DNA of 64,000 nucleotides. Origin: Prevotella merdae. Lineage in GTDB: Bacteria; Bacteroidota; Bacteroidia; Bacteroidales; Bacteroidaceae. The translations under genes and the position numbers were made by a program. The DNA is taken from assembly GCF_900290275.1 (NCBI RefSeq), contig NZ_LT985323.1, positions 728,404 to 792,403 of the forward strand. Reading direction: 5' to 3'. The notes under the pieces are model-generated. The model was not told where the DNA came from, made no database searches, and saw nothing but the letters and a program-made list of their open reading frames with translations. Numbering within the stretch: the stretch's first letter is position 1; each line of letters opens with the position of its first letter. Below, in pieces: positions 45,403 through 55,424 of the stretch.

Positions 45403-46443
45403 ATGAACACTCTCGCTTCTGACTCCATACACACCGAGGAGATTATCCTCAACGAGGACGGACAAGTGATGGGCAAAGCCACCCAAAGGCAACACCATCA
45501 GCTTACGCCTGCCCAAGTGTTGTCGTGGTTGCCTAAAAACGCCACACCCGAACAGCAAGATTCGGCTATCCAGGCCCATATCAAGCCGTCGGAAATAACA
45601 TGGAGTCAGCAGCCTGACACTCTACACCTACCTGGACATACAGCAGGACACTCGTGGCGCGACGTCAACATGCCAAAGTATTACCGCGAGTCTTACTTCA
45701 CCGGCAAGCCTTGTTTCCACCCCGATATGTTCGGAGGCCGACTTGGTGTTGCCGGCGACCCAGTGCCATACAGTATAGCACGCGACAACGTCATTACTGG
45801 CTTGCTGCTGTTCTGCTTCATTATAGCAGCCATAGCCTTTGCCAAATCCAAGAGGTTCATACTAAAACAAGCGCGACACTTCTTCCGTCCACCGCACGAC
45901 GAGCGCACGTCAGGCATGAGCGAGACATCTGGAGAAGTGCGTGTGCAATTCTTCTTTGTGCTTCAGAGTTGTCTGCTCTTTGCGCTTGTATACTTCTTCC
46001 GAGTACAAATACACGTAACCGATACGTTCGTCATCGACCAATATCAGGTGATAGGCATCTTCGCGCTTATTAACCTGGCCTATATACTTGTCAAGTCGGG
46101 CTTATACTGGATTACGGGATGGGTGTTCTTTGAAAGGCGGCTCAACGACATATGGATGAAGGCATTTCTGTTCCTGCTGGCAATGGAAGGCGTATGCATA
46201 TTCCCTGCAGTTGTGCTGCAAGCCTATTTCGAGATGCCTGTCGAAACCACCTTATTATATACTACTGTGGTGCTCGTAACGTTCAAAATACTGGCACTTT
46301 ACAAGTCGTACATCATCTTTTTCAGACATTCGGGCCATTCTTTGCAGATTTTTTTGTACTTTTGCACGCTTGAACTATTACCCTTCGTAATGCTGCTTGG
46401 GGTACTTGCCATAACAGGCAACTGTCTGAAAGTGAATTTCTGA
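45403..46443 (+). CDS. DUF4271 family membrane protein
   Basis: 346 residues. A soluble N-terminal part of about 120 residues (HQLTPAQVLSWLP, GRLGVAGDPVPYSIARDN) is followed by about six or seven membrane segments, with the C-terminal half matching DUF4271 (PFVMLLGVLAITGNCLKV). The gene usually sits just upstream of hemD in Bacteroidetes, as here (44 bases). Function not known. Confidence 0.85.
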   Translation: MNTLASDSIHTEEIILNEDGQVMGKATQRQHHQLTPAQVLSWLPKNATPEQQDSAIQAHIKPSEITWSQQPDTLHLPGHTAGHSWRDVNMPKYYRESYFTGKPCFHPDMFGGRLGVAGDPVPYSIARDNVITGLLLFCFIIAAIAFAKSKRFILKQARHFFRPPHDERTSGMSETSGEVRVQFFFVLQSCLLFALVYFFRVQIHVTDTFVIDQYQVIGIFALINLAYILVKSGLYWITGWVFFERRLNDIWMKAFLFLLAMEGVCIFPAVVLQAYFEMPVETTLLYTTVVLVTFKILALYKSYIIFFRHSGHSLQIFLYFCTLELLPFVMLLGVLAITGNCLKVNF

Positions 46444-46487
46444 CATCGCATAAATACATTCACGATATATATATATTAGATAGACAA

Positions 46488-47234
46488 ATGATTAAGAAAA
46501 TCTTGATTTCCCAGCCCGAACCATCGAGCGAAAAGTCGCCATACTACGACATTGCCAATGATTTCGGTGTAGAACTCGTTTTCCGCCCCTTCATCAAGGT
46601 TGAAGGACTCAGCACAAAAGAGTTCCGCCAGCAGAAAATCGGACTTTTGGATTTCACCGCTGTGGTATTTACATCGCGTCATGCTATAGACAACTATTTT
46701 AAGTTGGCTAAAGAGATGCGCATCACCATACCGGAAGACATGAAGTACTTCTGCGTAACCGAGACAATAGCACTCTATATACAGAAATACGTGCAATACC
46801 GCAAGCGTAAGGTTTTCTTCGGAACTACTGGCAAGATTGACTCGCTCATCCCTACTATGGTTAAGCACAAGACCGAGAAATATCTCGTGCCACTTAGCTC
46901 GGTACACAACGACGACGTGCAGCGACTGCTTGATGCCAAGAAACTCAACCATAAGGAATGCGTGATGTACCGCACCGTCAGCAACGACTTCACTGAAGAG
47001 GAAGCAAAGAATTTTGACTGCGATATGCTTGTGTTCTTCAGCCCAACTGGTATAAAAGCATTCACCAAGAACTTCCCTGAATTCAAGCAGGGCGATGTAC
47101 GCATAGCTACATTTGGTCCAGCTACAGCCAAGGCTGTGGAAGAAGAGGGATTCCGTCTCGACCTTGAGGCACCTACAAAGGAATATCCTTCGATGACAGC
47201 TGCGTTGCGCTGGTATCTTGAGAACGACAAATAA
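46488..47234 (+). CDS. hemD: Uroporphyrinogen-III synthase
   Basis: HemD closes and inverts ring D of hydroxymethylbilane to make uroporphyrinogen III, leading to heme, siroheme and corrins. 248 residues with the poorly conserved two-domain HemD fold. Recognisable parts are KILISQPEPS at the start, FTSRHAIDNYF, the linker region with VPLSSVHNDDVQRLL, and DMLVFFSPTGIKAFTKNFPEF then ATFGPATAKAVEEEGF. The conserved cluster DUF4271-hemD-rnpA-yidD supports the call. A possible internal promoter (TACTTTTG at 46357-46364) lies in the end of DUF4271. Confidence 0.88.
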   Translation: MIKKILISQPEPSSEKSPYYDIANDFGVELVFRPFIKVEGLSTKEFRQQKIGLLDFTAVVFTSRHAIDNYFKLAKEMRITIPEDMKYFCVTETIALYIQKYVQYRKRKVFFGTTGKIDSLIPTMVKHKTEKYLVPLSSVHNDDVQRLLDAKKLNHKECVMYRTVSNDFTEEEAKNFDCDMLVFFSPTGIKAFTKNFPEFKQGDVRIATFGPATAKAVEEEGFRLDLEAPTKEYPSMTAALRWYLENDK

Positions 47235-47250
47235 CAATAAACTCTGTCAC

Positions 47251-47721
47251 ATGACCTCACCTACATTCTCACTCCCCCAATCGGAGCGCATCAACAGCAA
47301 GAAGCAGATAGACCGACTCTTCCGTGGAGGCGGCTCTAAAGCTATGACAGCATCGCCGCTACGTGTGGTATATATGGCTGAAGAGAGGAGCGGGAACAAT
47401 GGCGAGGATAAAACATATTTGGACGGATCGGATGTCAAGATTGATGAGCCTGTAGCTCAAATGATGGTAAGCGTGCCTAAGCGTTTCTTTAAGCGAGCTG
47501 TAAAACGCAACCGCATCAAACGCCAAGTGCGCGAAGCTTACCGACTGAATAAGCACATACTGACCGACAGTATCGACCTAACGATACACAAAAAGGTTTC
47601 TATGTGCTTTATATGGACAACCGACCGCATGTTAGAAACGGCCGAGGTGGAGCAACGCATGAGGAGCCTGCTGAATCGACTTAAGGAGAAATTGGCAAAA
47701 CATAAGGAGATGTTGATATGA
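47251..47721 (+). CDS. rnpA: Ribonuclease P protein component
   Basis: RnpA is the protein subunit of RNase P, which trims tRNA 5' ends. 156 residues from the ATG at 47251 ([10 protein letters not shown]); the in-frame TTG at 47218 overlaps hemD and is unlikely. The RNA-binding signature [20 protein letters not shown] is intact, and the N-terminus has [17 protein letters not shown]. It is longer than E. coli RnpA because of an inserted acidic loop ([20 protein letters not shown]). Overlaps yidD by 4 bases (ATGA). Confidence 0.94.
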   Translation: MTSPTFSLPQSERINSKKQIDRLFRGGGSKAMTASPLRVVYMAEERSGNNGEDKTYLDGSDVKIDEPVAQMMVSVPKRFFKRAVKRNRIKRQVREAYRLNKHILTDSIDLTIHKKVSMCFIWTTDRMLETAEVEQRMRSLLNRLKEKLAKHKEMLI

Positions 47722-47966
47722 ATATAAATATAATTCTGCACAATCTCTCCCGTTTTTTGGCTTGGCTCACCGTGCAACCCATAGTCTTCTATCAGAAGTT
47801 TATAACTCCATACACCCCTGCCTCGTGCCGATTTCAGCCCACTTGCTCGGAATATGCACGTCAGGCCTTGCTGAAACACGGATTCTTTAAAGGTATGGCA
47901 TTATCAATATGGCGCATCCTAAGATGCAATCCATGGGGCGGTTCCGGATACGACCCAGTGCCATAG
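47718..47966 (+). CDS. yidD: Membrane protein insertion efficiency factor YidD
   Basis: 82 residues. Typical motif run: [20 protein letters not shown] (Cys pair), [12 protein letters not shown], and [18 protein letters not shown]. YidD aids membrane protein insertion by YidC. It overlaps the rnpA stop by an ATGA, meaning coupled translation. The usual neighbour yidC is not in this window. Confidence 0.95.
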   Translation: MNINIILHNLSRFLAWLTVQPIVFYQKFITPYTPASCRFQPTCSEYARQALLKHGFFKGMALSIWRILRCNPWGGSGYDPVP

Positions 47967-48042
47967 CAAGGCTTCTCAACACACCTACACACCTACTCCC
48001 CTACCACAAACAGAAAACATCAGTTTAAACAAAATAACAACA

Positions 48043-49344
48043 ATGGCAAAAAATTTCGTTGAAGAACTGCGCTGGCGCGGCATGCTCGCGCAGATTATGC
48101 CCGGTACTGAGGAATATCTCAATACCCACATGGTGTCTGCGTATCTGGGCACCGACCCTACAGCCGACTCTCTGCACATTGGCCATCTTTGCGGTATCAT
48201 GATGTTGCGTCATCTGCAGCGTTGCGGACATAAGCCTTACTTGCTTGTTGGAGGCGCAACCGGCATGATTGGCGACCCTTCGGGCAAGAGTCAGGAGCGT
48301 AACTTGCTCGACTCTGATACTCTCTACCACAACCAAGAGGCTATTAAGAAGCAGGTGGCTAAGTTCCTCGACTTCGATGGCAACGAGCCTAACAAGGCCG
48401 AGCTTGTCAACAACTACGACTGGATGAAAGACTTTACCTTCCTCGACTTTGCTCGTGAGGTTGGCAAGCACATCACCGTAAACTATATGATGGCTAAGGA
48501 CTCTGTACAGAAGCGTCTCAATGGCGAGGCACGCGACGGATTGTCTTTCACAGAGTTCACATACCAGTTGCTCCAGGGATACGACTTCCTCTATCAATAT
48601 CAGAAGTACGGCATACGCCTTCAGCTTGGCGGCAACGATCAGTGGGGCAATATGACCACTGGTACCGAGCTTATACACCGTACTCTTGGCAACGACGCCG
48701 AAGCCTATTGTCTTACATGCCCGCTCATCACCAAGAGCGACGGCAAGAAGTTTGGCAAGACCGAGAGTGGTAACGTATGGCTCGACCGCAACCGCACCAC
48801 ACCTTATGCCTTCTATCAGTTCTGGCTTAACGTTAGCGACGTAGAGGCCGAGAAGTATATCAAGATATTCACCGACCTTGACAAGGAGACTATCGACGCT
48901 CTTATAGCCGAGCACAATGAGGATCCTGGTCGCCGTATACTTCAGAAGCGTTTGGCCGAGGAAGTAACAACAATGGTTCACTCTCGCGAAGACCTTGAGA
49001 TTGCTCAGGAGGCTTCAAGCATCCTCTTTGGCAAGGGCACAAAGGAAACCTTGCAGAAGTTTGACGAGGCCACACTGCTTTCTATATTCGAGGGTGTGCC
49101 TCATTTCACACTTGACAAGGACCAGCTTGGACAGCCTGCTGTAGATATCTTTACTCGTGACGAGGTTAAGATATTTGGCTCTAAGGGCGAGATGCGCAAG
49201 CTTGTTCAGGGTGGTGGCGTATCACTCAATAAGGAGAAACTCGCTGCATTCGACCGTGTAGTAACTGCCGACGACCTTATAGACGGCAAGTATCTGCTTG
49301 TTCAGCGTGGCAAGAAAAACTATTATCTCATTACTGTTAAGTAA
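48043..49344 (+). CDS. tyrS: Tyrosyl-tRNA synthetase
   Basis: Class I aminoacyl-tRNA synthetase for tyrosine, 433 residues. HIGH motif in [10 protein letters not shown] near residue 45, the [10 protein letters not shown] region, [22 protein letters not shown], and the KMSKS-like KFGKTESG near residue 235. The C-terminal S4-type RNA-binding part ([19 protein letters not shown]) is complete. It lies 76 bases after yidD and ends at a strong terminator. Confidence 0.97.
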   Translation: MAKNFVEELRWRGMLAQIMPGTEEYLNTHMVSAYLGTDPTADSLHIGHLCGIMMLRHLQRCGHKPYLLVGGATGMIGDPSGKSQERNLLDSDTLYHNQEAIKKQVAKFLDFDGNEPNKAELVNNYDWMKDFTFLDFAREVGKHITVNYMMAKDSVQKRLNGEARDGLSFTEFTYQLLQGYDFLYQYQKYGIRLQLGGNDQWGNMTTGTELIHRTLGNDAEAYCLTCPLITKSDGKKFGKTESGNVWLDRNRTTPYAFYQFWLNVSDVEAEKYIKIFTDLDKETIDALIAEHNEDPGRRILQKRLAEEVTTMVHSREDLEIAQEASSILFGKGTKETLQKFDEATLLSIFEGVPHFTLDKDQLGQPAVDIFTRDEVKIFGSKGEMRKLVQGGGVSLNKEKLAAFDRVVTADDLIDGKYLLVQRGKKNYYLITVK

Positions 49345-49365
49345 GGAACATACAATACAAATATT

Positions 49366-49415
49366 GACGTCAATCATCCAGAATTGCATTCTGGATGATT
49401 GACGTCTCTTTTTTA
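49366..49415 (+). terminator. Strong intrinsic terminator after tyrS
   Basis: An 18 bp perfect stem (GACGTCAATCATCCAGAA, 49366-49383, with 49389-49406) around a five-base loop, followed by a T-rich run. Confidence 0.92.
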
Positions 49416-49481
49416 TACCTACATTAAACTTGATTTAATTTATTTTAACGCTATATTATAATAAAAGAGCATGTTTATGTT

Positions 49482-49489
49482 TACTTTTG
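49482..49489 (+). promoter_or_regulatory. -7 box of the thioredoxin-like gene
   Basis: TACTTTTG matches TAnnTTTG, 19 bases before the ATG at 49509, so the leader would be very short. Confidence 0.6.
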
Positions 49490-49508
49490 CAAGTAAAATA
49501 TATTTAGT

Positions 49509-50000
49509 ATGAGAAAATTATTACTTGTAGCACTGTTCGTGCTTAGTTTTGTTACTACAGCAAGCGCACAGCTTCCTAAAGTAACATTAAAGAGCATCGA
49601 CGGCAAAACCGTCAGTACAGACACCCTTTCTAACAATGGCAAACCATTCATTATCGACTTCTTTGCCACATGGTGTAAGCCTTGCAACCGCGAGCTTTCA
49701 GCCATAAGCGAGGTCTATGAGGATTGGCAAGAGGAGACAGGTGTCAAGATTTACGCTATTTCTATCGACCAAGCTCAGAACATTAATAAGGTGAAACCTC
49801 TCGTCGATAATCACGGATGGCAATACGAGGTATTGCTCGACCCCAATAGCGACTTCAAGCGCGCGCTTGGCGTGCAGACTATTCCCTACGTGATAGTATG
49901 CGACGGCAAGGGCAACATCGTGTCTAAGCACAACGGCTATACCGAGGGTGCCGAGGAGGAACTCATCGAAGAAGTGCGCAAGCTTGTAGGCAAGAAGTAA
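49509..50000 (+). CDS. TlpA-family periplasmic thioredoxin-like protein
   Basis: 163 residues. Signal peptide about 1-20 (ASAQ), then a thioredoxin fold with FIIDFFATWCKPCNREL (active site WCKPC), a central insertion (IYAISIDQAQNINKV) and the cis-Pro region VQTIPYVIV. This is the TlpA/ResA type, probably reducing or exchanging disulfides of exported proteins. A terminator follows, but the next genes (DUF6029 and two Omp28 proteins with CxxC) suggest a shared pathway. Confidence 0.9.
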   Translation: MRKLLLVALFVLSFVTTASAQLPKVTLKSIDGKTVSTDTLSNNGKPFIIDFFATWCKPCNRELSAISEVYEDWQEETGVKIYAISIDQAQNINKVKPLVDNHGWQYEVLLDPNSDFKRALGVQTIPYVIVCDGKGNIVSKHNGYTEGAEEELIEEVRKLVGKK

Positions 50001-50037
50001 TTACGCAGACTTGTTGGCAAGAATAATGATAATGGTA

Positions 50038-50069
50038 GGTACGGCTTAATGCCGTACCACACTTTTTTT
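50038..50069 (+). terminator. Terminator after the thioredoxin-like gene
   Basis: GGTACGGC (50038-50045) and GCCGTACC (50051-50058), a 5-base loop, then ACAC and a run of T's. It would partly or fully separate the thioredoxin gene from DUF6029. Confidence 0.8.
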
Positions 50070-50133
50070 AATATATCTACTTTTTAAGAAACATAATGCT
50101 TCCACGTGGAGCATTCAATACATATATATAATA

Positions 50134-51840
50134 ATGTATCTCAACAGAATTCTATTGCTCGCTCTCACAGCCATGACCGTTGGTTCGGCAAGCGCGCAGA
50201 AGATGAAGGTGGCCAAGGACTACGAGGTAACTCTCACCGGAAGCCTTCAGAGCGACATTCTCATTCCGCAAGAGGACAATAACATAGGCACAGGCACCTA
50301 CAAGGACGATGTGCTTACCAATACTTATGCCGAGCTTCACGCGTTGTCGAAATATGTCGACGCAGGAGCCCGATTCGAATATCTCGACCACCCATTGCCT
50401 GGATTCGAGAAGGACTTCAAGGGCTGGGGTGTGCCTTTCTATTATATCAAGGGTAAACTGAAGAACGCCGAACTGACCCTTGGTAATTATTACGAACAGT
50501 TTGGCTCTGGTTTTATTCTACGCACATACGAAGAGCGTTCATTGGGCATCGACAACTCATTGCTTGGTGGCCGCCTTGTTTTGCGTCCGGCAAAGGGCGT
50601 GCAGCTCAAGGCTCTCAGCGGCAAGCAGCGCCGCTATTGGGACCACAACGATGCTTGGGTGTCGGGTGCTGACGTGGAGCTTGGACTTGCCGAATGGTTC
50701 CCAAAGATGCAGCAGAGTGGCACTTACCTCACACTTGGTGGCTCATGGGTCAACAAGCACGAGAAGGCTGACCAGGAAATCTATGCCGACCCAACCCATA
50801 AGCTCAACTTGCCTGAGAATGTAAACGCCTTTGACGTGAGAGCCAACTTGCAGAAAGGCAATTTCAGCGTGTTGGCTGAGTATGCCCAGAAGACAGAAGA
50901 CCCCTCGTTCGACAAGAACTATCCCTACATCTACCGCAAGGGATATGTGGCAATGCTCTCCACCTCTTATTCAAAGAGCGGAATGAGTATCTTGCTTCAG
51001 GCAAAACGTTCCGACAATATGTCGTTCCGCTCGAGCCGTGTGGAGAACGGTACTTCGTCTTACATAAACCACTTGCCGGCGTTTGCCATGCAGCAGACTT
51101 ATGCCTTGGCGGCTCTCTATCCCTATGCCACACAGCCTAATGGTGAGTGGGCTTATCAGGCGGAGTTGGGATATAAGTTCAAGCGCAACACATTCTTTGG
51201 TGGTAAGTATGGCACAAGTGTGAAGCTCAACTTCTCGCATATCCACTCACTCGAACAGAATCCACATGATGGTGGAACTCCCGGCACCGACGGCTATGGC
51301 TCGGCTTTCTGGAAGTGGGGCGACAAGACCTACTATCAGGACATCAATGTGCAGATTGAGAAGAAGCTCTCCAAGGATTTCAAGCTCAACCTCATGTACA
51401 TGAACCAATTCTACAATAAGTCGGTTGTTGAGGGCGAGGGAGGTATGATCCACTCCGACATCTATATCGCAGAGGGTAAGTATCGCTTCAACCGCAAGCT
51501 CACTCTTCGTGGAGAGGCGCAGTATCTGCATACAAAGGAAGACCAGGGCGACTGGTGGTTCGGACTACTTGAGCTCTCGGTGCTGCCTAACTTCATGTTC
51601 ACCATTAGCGACCAGTATAATGGCAATGAGCACTACTACACCAAGGATGGCTCTATCGATGCTGAGAAGGGCACACATAGCGAGCATTATATCAACGGTT
51701 CTGTGACATTCACAAGCGGAGCCCACCGTCTGCAAATAGGTTATGGCAAGACACGTGCTGGCTACAACTGCTCAGGTGGCGTGTGCCGTTACGTGCCTGC
51801 AAGCAAGGGCGTGACAATGTCTTACAACTTTAACTTCTAA
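50134..51840 (+). CDS. DUF6029-type outer-membrane beta-barrel protein
   Basis: 568 residues with a signal peptide (about 1-22, GSASAQ) and a continuous barrel-like pattern of aromatic-ended strands up to the terminal GVTMSYNFNF. Conserved features include LTLGNYYEQFGSGFILRTYEERSLG and KYRFNRKLTLRGEAQYLHTKEDQGDWW. It matches the Bacteroidetes DUF6029 family as I know it. Two Cys near the C-terminus (CSGGVCRY) are unusual for a barrel and may be relevant to its CxxC neighbours. Omp28 starts 19 bases later. Confidence 0.85.
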   Translation: MYLNRILLLALTAMTVGSASAQKMKVAKDYEVTLTGSLQSDILIPQEDNNIGTGTYKDDVLTNTYAELHALSKYVDAGARFEYLDHPLPGFEKDFKGWGVPFYYIKGKLKNAELTLGNYYEQFGSGFILRTYEERSLGIDNSLLGGRLVLRPAKGVQLKALSGKQRRYWDHNDAWVSGADVELGLAEWFPKMQQSGTYLTLGGSWVNKHEKADQEIYADPTHKLNLPENVNAFDVRANLQKGNFSVLAEYAQKTEDPSFDKNYPYIYRKGYVAMLSTSYSKSGMSILLQAKRSDNMSFRSSRVENGTSSYINHLPAFAMQQTYALAALYPYATQPNGEWAYQAELGYKFKRNTFFGGKYGTSVKLNFSHIHSLEQNPHDGGTPGTDGYGSAFWKWGDKTYYQDINVQIEKKLSKDFKLNLMYMNQFYNKSVVEGEGGMIHSDIYIAEGKYRFNRKLTLRGEAQYLHTKEDQGDWWFGLLELSVLPNFMFTISDQYNGNEHYYTKDGSIDAEKGTHSEHYINGSVTFTSGAHRLQIGYGKTRAGYNCSGGVCRYVPASKGVTMSYNFNF

Positions 51841-51858
51841 AAAAAGAACCTCAAAGAT

Positions 51859-52677
51859 ATGAAACTGAAGAATATTATGCTTGGTGCAATGAGCGCCATA
51901 ATTACTCTCGCGGCCGCTTCGTGCAGCAATATCGACGAGGACGAGCGACTGATTTATGTGAAACCTGCCGATGTGGGACGTGCCGTGCTTATTGAAGACT
52001 TCACAGGACAGAAATGTGTGAACTGTCCTACAGGCACAGAGGCTATCAACGCTATGGTCGAGACTTACGGCGAGGAAAATGTCATAGCAGTCGGCATACA
52101 TAGCGGTCCGCTTGGATACAAGGGCACAAAAAAGAAAGTGGGTCTTATGACTGATACTGGCAATGAGTATTACAATAAGTGGGACTCGGAAAAGAAAATC
52201 GGTCAGCCGTGGGCTCTCTTCAACCGTTCCGCAGCTCCGAATGCTAACATCAACACTTGGATTACCTATGTCAAGGACCTCATTTCAAAGAAGGCAAAAT
52301 TGTCGATCGGTGTAACCAATGCTTATGACGAGGCTTCACGCACACTCACAACCGACATTGAGGCTCGGGGAACCGACGGCACAACAGTTGGCAAGCTTCA
52401 GGTGTGGCTCATTGAGGATGGCATTGTTGCATTGCAGATGATGCCGGATGGCTCAAGTAATGATGATTATGTCCACAATCATGTGTTCCGTGCTGCTGTC
52501 AATGGCACATGGGGCGAGGACGTTACGGTGAAGGAGGGTGAGGCTACCAACAAGCAGTACACATATACCTTGCCTGAGAACTGGAATGCCGAGAATGTGT
52601 CGGTAGTAGCTTTCGTCTACAGCGACAATGGTGTGGAGCAGACTGTTAAGAAAGCCATCGTTGCAAAGCAGAAATAA
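51859..52677 (+). CDS. Omp28-related lipoprotein with CxxC motif
   Basis: 272 residues. Lipoprotein signal with lipobox region LAAASC (about Cys22). A thioredoxin-like region follows, with ILIEDFTGQKCVNCPTG carrying CVNC, then VIAVGIHSGPLG. The second half is a beta domain (LSIGVTNAYDEASRTLTTDIEA, LQVWLIEDGIVALQ). This is the Omp28-related outer-membrane protein family. It is placed between DUF6029 and a small secreted protein in a tight operon. Confidence 0.87.
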   Translation: MKLKNIMLGAMSAIITLAAASCSNIDEDERLIYVKPADVGRAVLIEDFTGQKCVNCPTGTEAINAMVETYGEENVIAVGIHSGPLGYKGTKKKVGLMTDTGNEYYNKWDSEKKIGQPWALFNRSAAPNANINTWITYVKDLISKKAKLSIGVTNAYDEASRTLTTDIEARGTDGTTVGKLQVWLIEDGIVALQMMPDGSSNDDYVHNHVFRAAVNGTWGEDVTVKEGEATNKQYTYTLPENWNAENVSVVAFVYSDNGVEQTVKKAIVAKQK

Positions 52678-52699
52678 TAACCTTAAAAAAACTTTTGAT

Positions 52700-53398
52700 A
52701 TGAAGAAAATATTCACTCTCTGCCTTGCGCTCTTCTGCGCAACGGCAACATTCGCCCAGAATGATAATAATTTCAATTCTAAGGGCACTTTCGTGTTCAC
52801 CGACAAGGATGGCAACGTGTATGAGGACGGTGATATAATCACACGTGATGAGGCTGAGGAAAGTCCGTTTGGAGGCATCCAGATTGCATCGGGCCTTTAT
52901 GTAAAGCAGACAGTAGCTGACTTTGATGGTGCTCCGTTGCTTTGCGGAATGTCTGCTGATATTAAGAAGATAGACAATGGCGAACTGCAGTTCTGCTTCC
53001 CTGGAAGTTGCCGTATAGCCGACAAAGTTGGATTTTATGATGCTACTATAATTAAAAAAATTAAAAGTGGCGCAAGCTTGGTGACAGAATGGACTCCAGG
53101 TTGGGATGAGGATGAGGAGAATCAGTTGGAAGGAATGGCTACAGCCACATTCACACTTTATGCATTTCAGAACTTTGGTTCCCCCGAAAAACCTAACTAT
53201 TACAACTATGGTACAGCCTCTTCTATAACAGTCAACTTTGTGTATAGCACCACCGGTATTAACGGGGTTGTCGACAACTCTAAGGCCACGGTCGATGCTA
53301 TTTATACTGTCGACGGCACACGTGTGCAGAAGATGCAGAAGGGCTTGAACATTGTGAAGCTTTCCAATGGTAAGACTATGAAGATAGTAAATAAATAA
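52700..53398 (+). CDS. Secreted protein with T9SS-like tail, family not recognised
   Basis: 232 residues from the ATG at 52700 (MKKIFTLCLALFCATATFAQ signal). The middle is a beta-rich domain (GTFVFTDKDGNVYEDGDIITRDEA, IQIASGLYVKQTVADFDGAPLLC) without catalytic motifs I recognise. The C-terminal 45 residues (IYTVDGTRVQKMQKGLNIVK, MKIVNK) match the tail seen in the proteins at 22951-23565 and 53426-55363. In operon with two Omp28 proteins, 22 and 27 bases away. Possibly a further component of the same surface system. Confidence 0.78.
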   Translation: MKKIFTLCLALFCATATFAQNDNNFNSKGTFVFTDKDGNVYEDGDIITRDEAEESPFGGIQIASGLYVKQTVADFDGAPLLCGMSADIKKIDNGELQFCFPGSCRIADKVGFYDATIIKKIKSGASLVTEWTPGWDEDEENQLEGMATATFTLYAFQNFGSPEKPNYYNYGTASSITVNFVYSTTGINGVVDNSKATVDAIYTVDGTRVQKMQKGLNIVKLSNGKTMKIVNK

Positions 53399-53425
53399 TA
53401 GTAATTGTTAAAACAAAGAAGAATT

Positions 53426-55363
53426 ATGAAAAAACTTTTACTTTCAGCTTTCGCCATGTTGCTCGCATTGACAGCTGGCGCGCAGAAGTTCCAAGCTTCA
53501 AAGTGTGACGTTAAGCTTGACGTTCAGAAAGCTACTGTAGTGAAGTCGGATGCCAAGAAGGCTCCCGCTAAATCAAGTGTAGCTGAAAACCAGCGTCTGG
53601 TGGGCTATTACAGCACAGACGACTGTGATGCATATATTGGAGCTACAGGTCTTACAGGCAACAATCCTGTAGGTGCTCTGCTTAGTGCGAGTGACCTTGC
53701 TCCTTATTATGGTGCAAAGATTGTCGGCATCCGTTTCAACTTGGCACAGGGTTGCTCGGCATCTAATGTGTTTGTTAAGAATATAACAGCAGATGGCAAC
53801 ATCCAGGATTTCGTAACTGTTGATAAGAACATTACTTCTCCTGCTGGTGATGCGAATACTGGCACATGGCAAACAGTAATGTTTGATGCTGACAAGCAGT
53901 TTGAGCTTTCAGACAAGTATACTGGTCTTATGATTGGCTACACCTACAAGCAGACAAGTAATAACTATCCTGTAGGTCTGTACTCAGGTGCTTATGGCGT
54001 ATTTTATATGTATGCCAACATCCCGGCATCGCAAGGTGGCAATGGTGAGGCTTGGTACAACATGGGTAGCGACTACGGTGCACTCAGCGTTCAGCTCATT
54101 GCTGAGAACGACAAATTCTCTCCTAACGCAATCGTTCCTTTCGACTTCGGCAAGTTTAATGTTGTTGTAGGTGAAACAAAGACGGTTGGTGTACGTTTGG
54201 CAAACCTTGGTACAAAGTTCGAGAGCCTTGACTTCACTACAACTCTTGAAGGCAAGACAAGCAAGGAGCAGCATGTAGACTTTGGCAAGGACTATGGTAT
54301 TGGTGGCACATTCACTCTCAATGTTCCGTTTGAGGCTGCTTCAAAGCCTGGCAAGTATGAGGTTACATTCACAGTAACTAAGGTTAACGGTGTTGCCAAC
54401 GGTGCTACTGTAACATCTGCAAAGGGTCTTAACAACACTCTCGCCCAGAAGCTCAAGAAGGTAGCTGTTGTTGAGGAGTGCACTGGTACTAAATGTGGAT
54501 GGTGTCCGCGCGGTCATGTGGGCATGCACAATCTGAGCGAGAAGTATGGCGACCAGTTCATCGGTATTGCAATGCATCAGTACAGCTCAGCTGATCCTAT
54601 GTACATTGAAGACTATTTCCTTGGTTTCTCAGGTGCTCCTTCTGCTGTGGTTGACCGTACCACTTATGGTGATCCTTACTATGACATGCCTGCTGCTGTA
54701 GAAGCTGCATTGGCGGATTACCCGGAAGCTACTGTCAGCGTAAGCGGACAGTACAATGCCGACTCAACACAGGTTGAGGCTACAGCAACTGTAACCTCAC
54801 TCGTTTCAGGACAGTATGAGGTTGCTTATATGCTTGTTGCTGATGGTTTGACAGGTAAGACAAGTTCATGGAAGCAGGCCAACTACTACAGCTCTTCAAT
54901 GAAGAATCAGACTGGTTTGAATAAGAGTGATATTCCTGCAGATTTGCAGAGTTATTGGAATGAACCCGCGTCATGTAATCTGGTCTACAACGACGTGCTT
55001 ATTGCCAGCTCTTACTCTGACAACGAGAACCAGGCTGAGTTTGGTGAGTTTGTAGAGAATGGCGTTACAACTGGCAACTATACTCTTACTATGCCTACAA
55101 AGAAAATCTTGTTAAAGGCACTCGACAAGAAAAAGGTTTCTGTAGTTGCTGTTATCATCGATCCTGAGACTGGCGCTATCCTGAATGCTGGCAAGGCTCT
55201 CGTGGGTGCTGGTTCTACTGGCATCATTACAGTAAACAACTCTACCAATGCTACTGTTGTAGCTCGCTACGCAGTTGATGGTACACAGATCTCAGCTCCT
55301 GTTAAGGGTATCAACATCCTCAAGATGTCTGACGGTACAACACGCAAGGTGATGGTTAAGTAA
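53426..55363 (+). CDS. Omp28-related secreted protein with CxxC motif and T9SS-like tail
   Basis: 645 residues. Signal peptide to TAGAQ; start at ATG 53426. The N-terminal half (about 40-330) holds beta domains (LVGYYSTDDCDAYIGATGLT, FKFNVVVG-like strands). The Omp28/thioredoxin-like part has VEECTGTKCGWCPRGHVGM with CGWC, then FIGIAMHQYSSADPM and APSAVVDRTTYGDP. The C-terminal tail (ARYAVDGTQISAPVKGINIL, RKVMVK) is the shared sorting-like tail. Omp28 family members are exported, poorly understood redox-fold proteins. Closes the operon before a terminator. Confidence 0.85.
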   Translation: MKKLLLSAFAMLLALTAGAQKFQASKCDVKLDVQKATVVKSDAKKAPAKSSVAENQRLVGYYSTDDCDAYIGATGLTGNNPVGALLSASDLAPYYGAKIVGIRFNLAQGCSASNVFVKNITADGNIQDFVTVDKNITSPAGDANTGTWQTVMFDADKQFELSDKYTGLMIGYTYKQTSNNYPVGLYSGAYGVFYMYANIPASQGGNGEAWYNMGSDYGALSVQLIAENDKFSPNAIVPFDFGKFNVVVGETKTVGVRLANLGTKFESLDFTTTLEGKTSKEQHVDFGKDYGIGGTFTLNVPFEAASKPGKYEVTFTVTKVNGVANGATVTSAKGLNNTLAQKLKKVAVVEECTGTKCGWCPRGHVGMHNLSEKYGDQFIGIAMHQYSSADPMYIEDYFLGFSGAPSAVVDRTTYGDPYYDMPAAVEAALADYPEATVSVSGQYNADSTQVEATATVTSLVSGQYEVAYMLVADGLTGKTSSWKQANYYSSSMKNQTGLNKSDIPADLQSYWNEPASCNLVYNDVLIASSYSDNENQAEFGEFVENGVTTGNYTLTMPTKKILLKALDKKKVSVVAVIIDPETGAILNAGKALVGAGSTGIITVNNSTNATVVARYAVDGTQISAPVKGINILKMSDGTTRKVMVK

Positions 55364-55424
55364 ATTCGTCTATTCCTTAAGGGGGAATTAGTTCTGCTTT
55401 AAGCAGAGACAATATAATATAAAT

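Noticed and set aside
46476..47237. Minus-strand frame of 253 codons opposite hemD
   Set aside because: Covers hemD exactly and has no recognisable protein feature.
48025..48981. Minus-strand frame of 318 codons opposite tyrS
   Set aside because: Antisense shadow of tyrS, whose motifs are complete.
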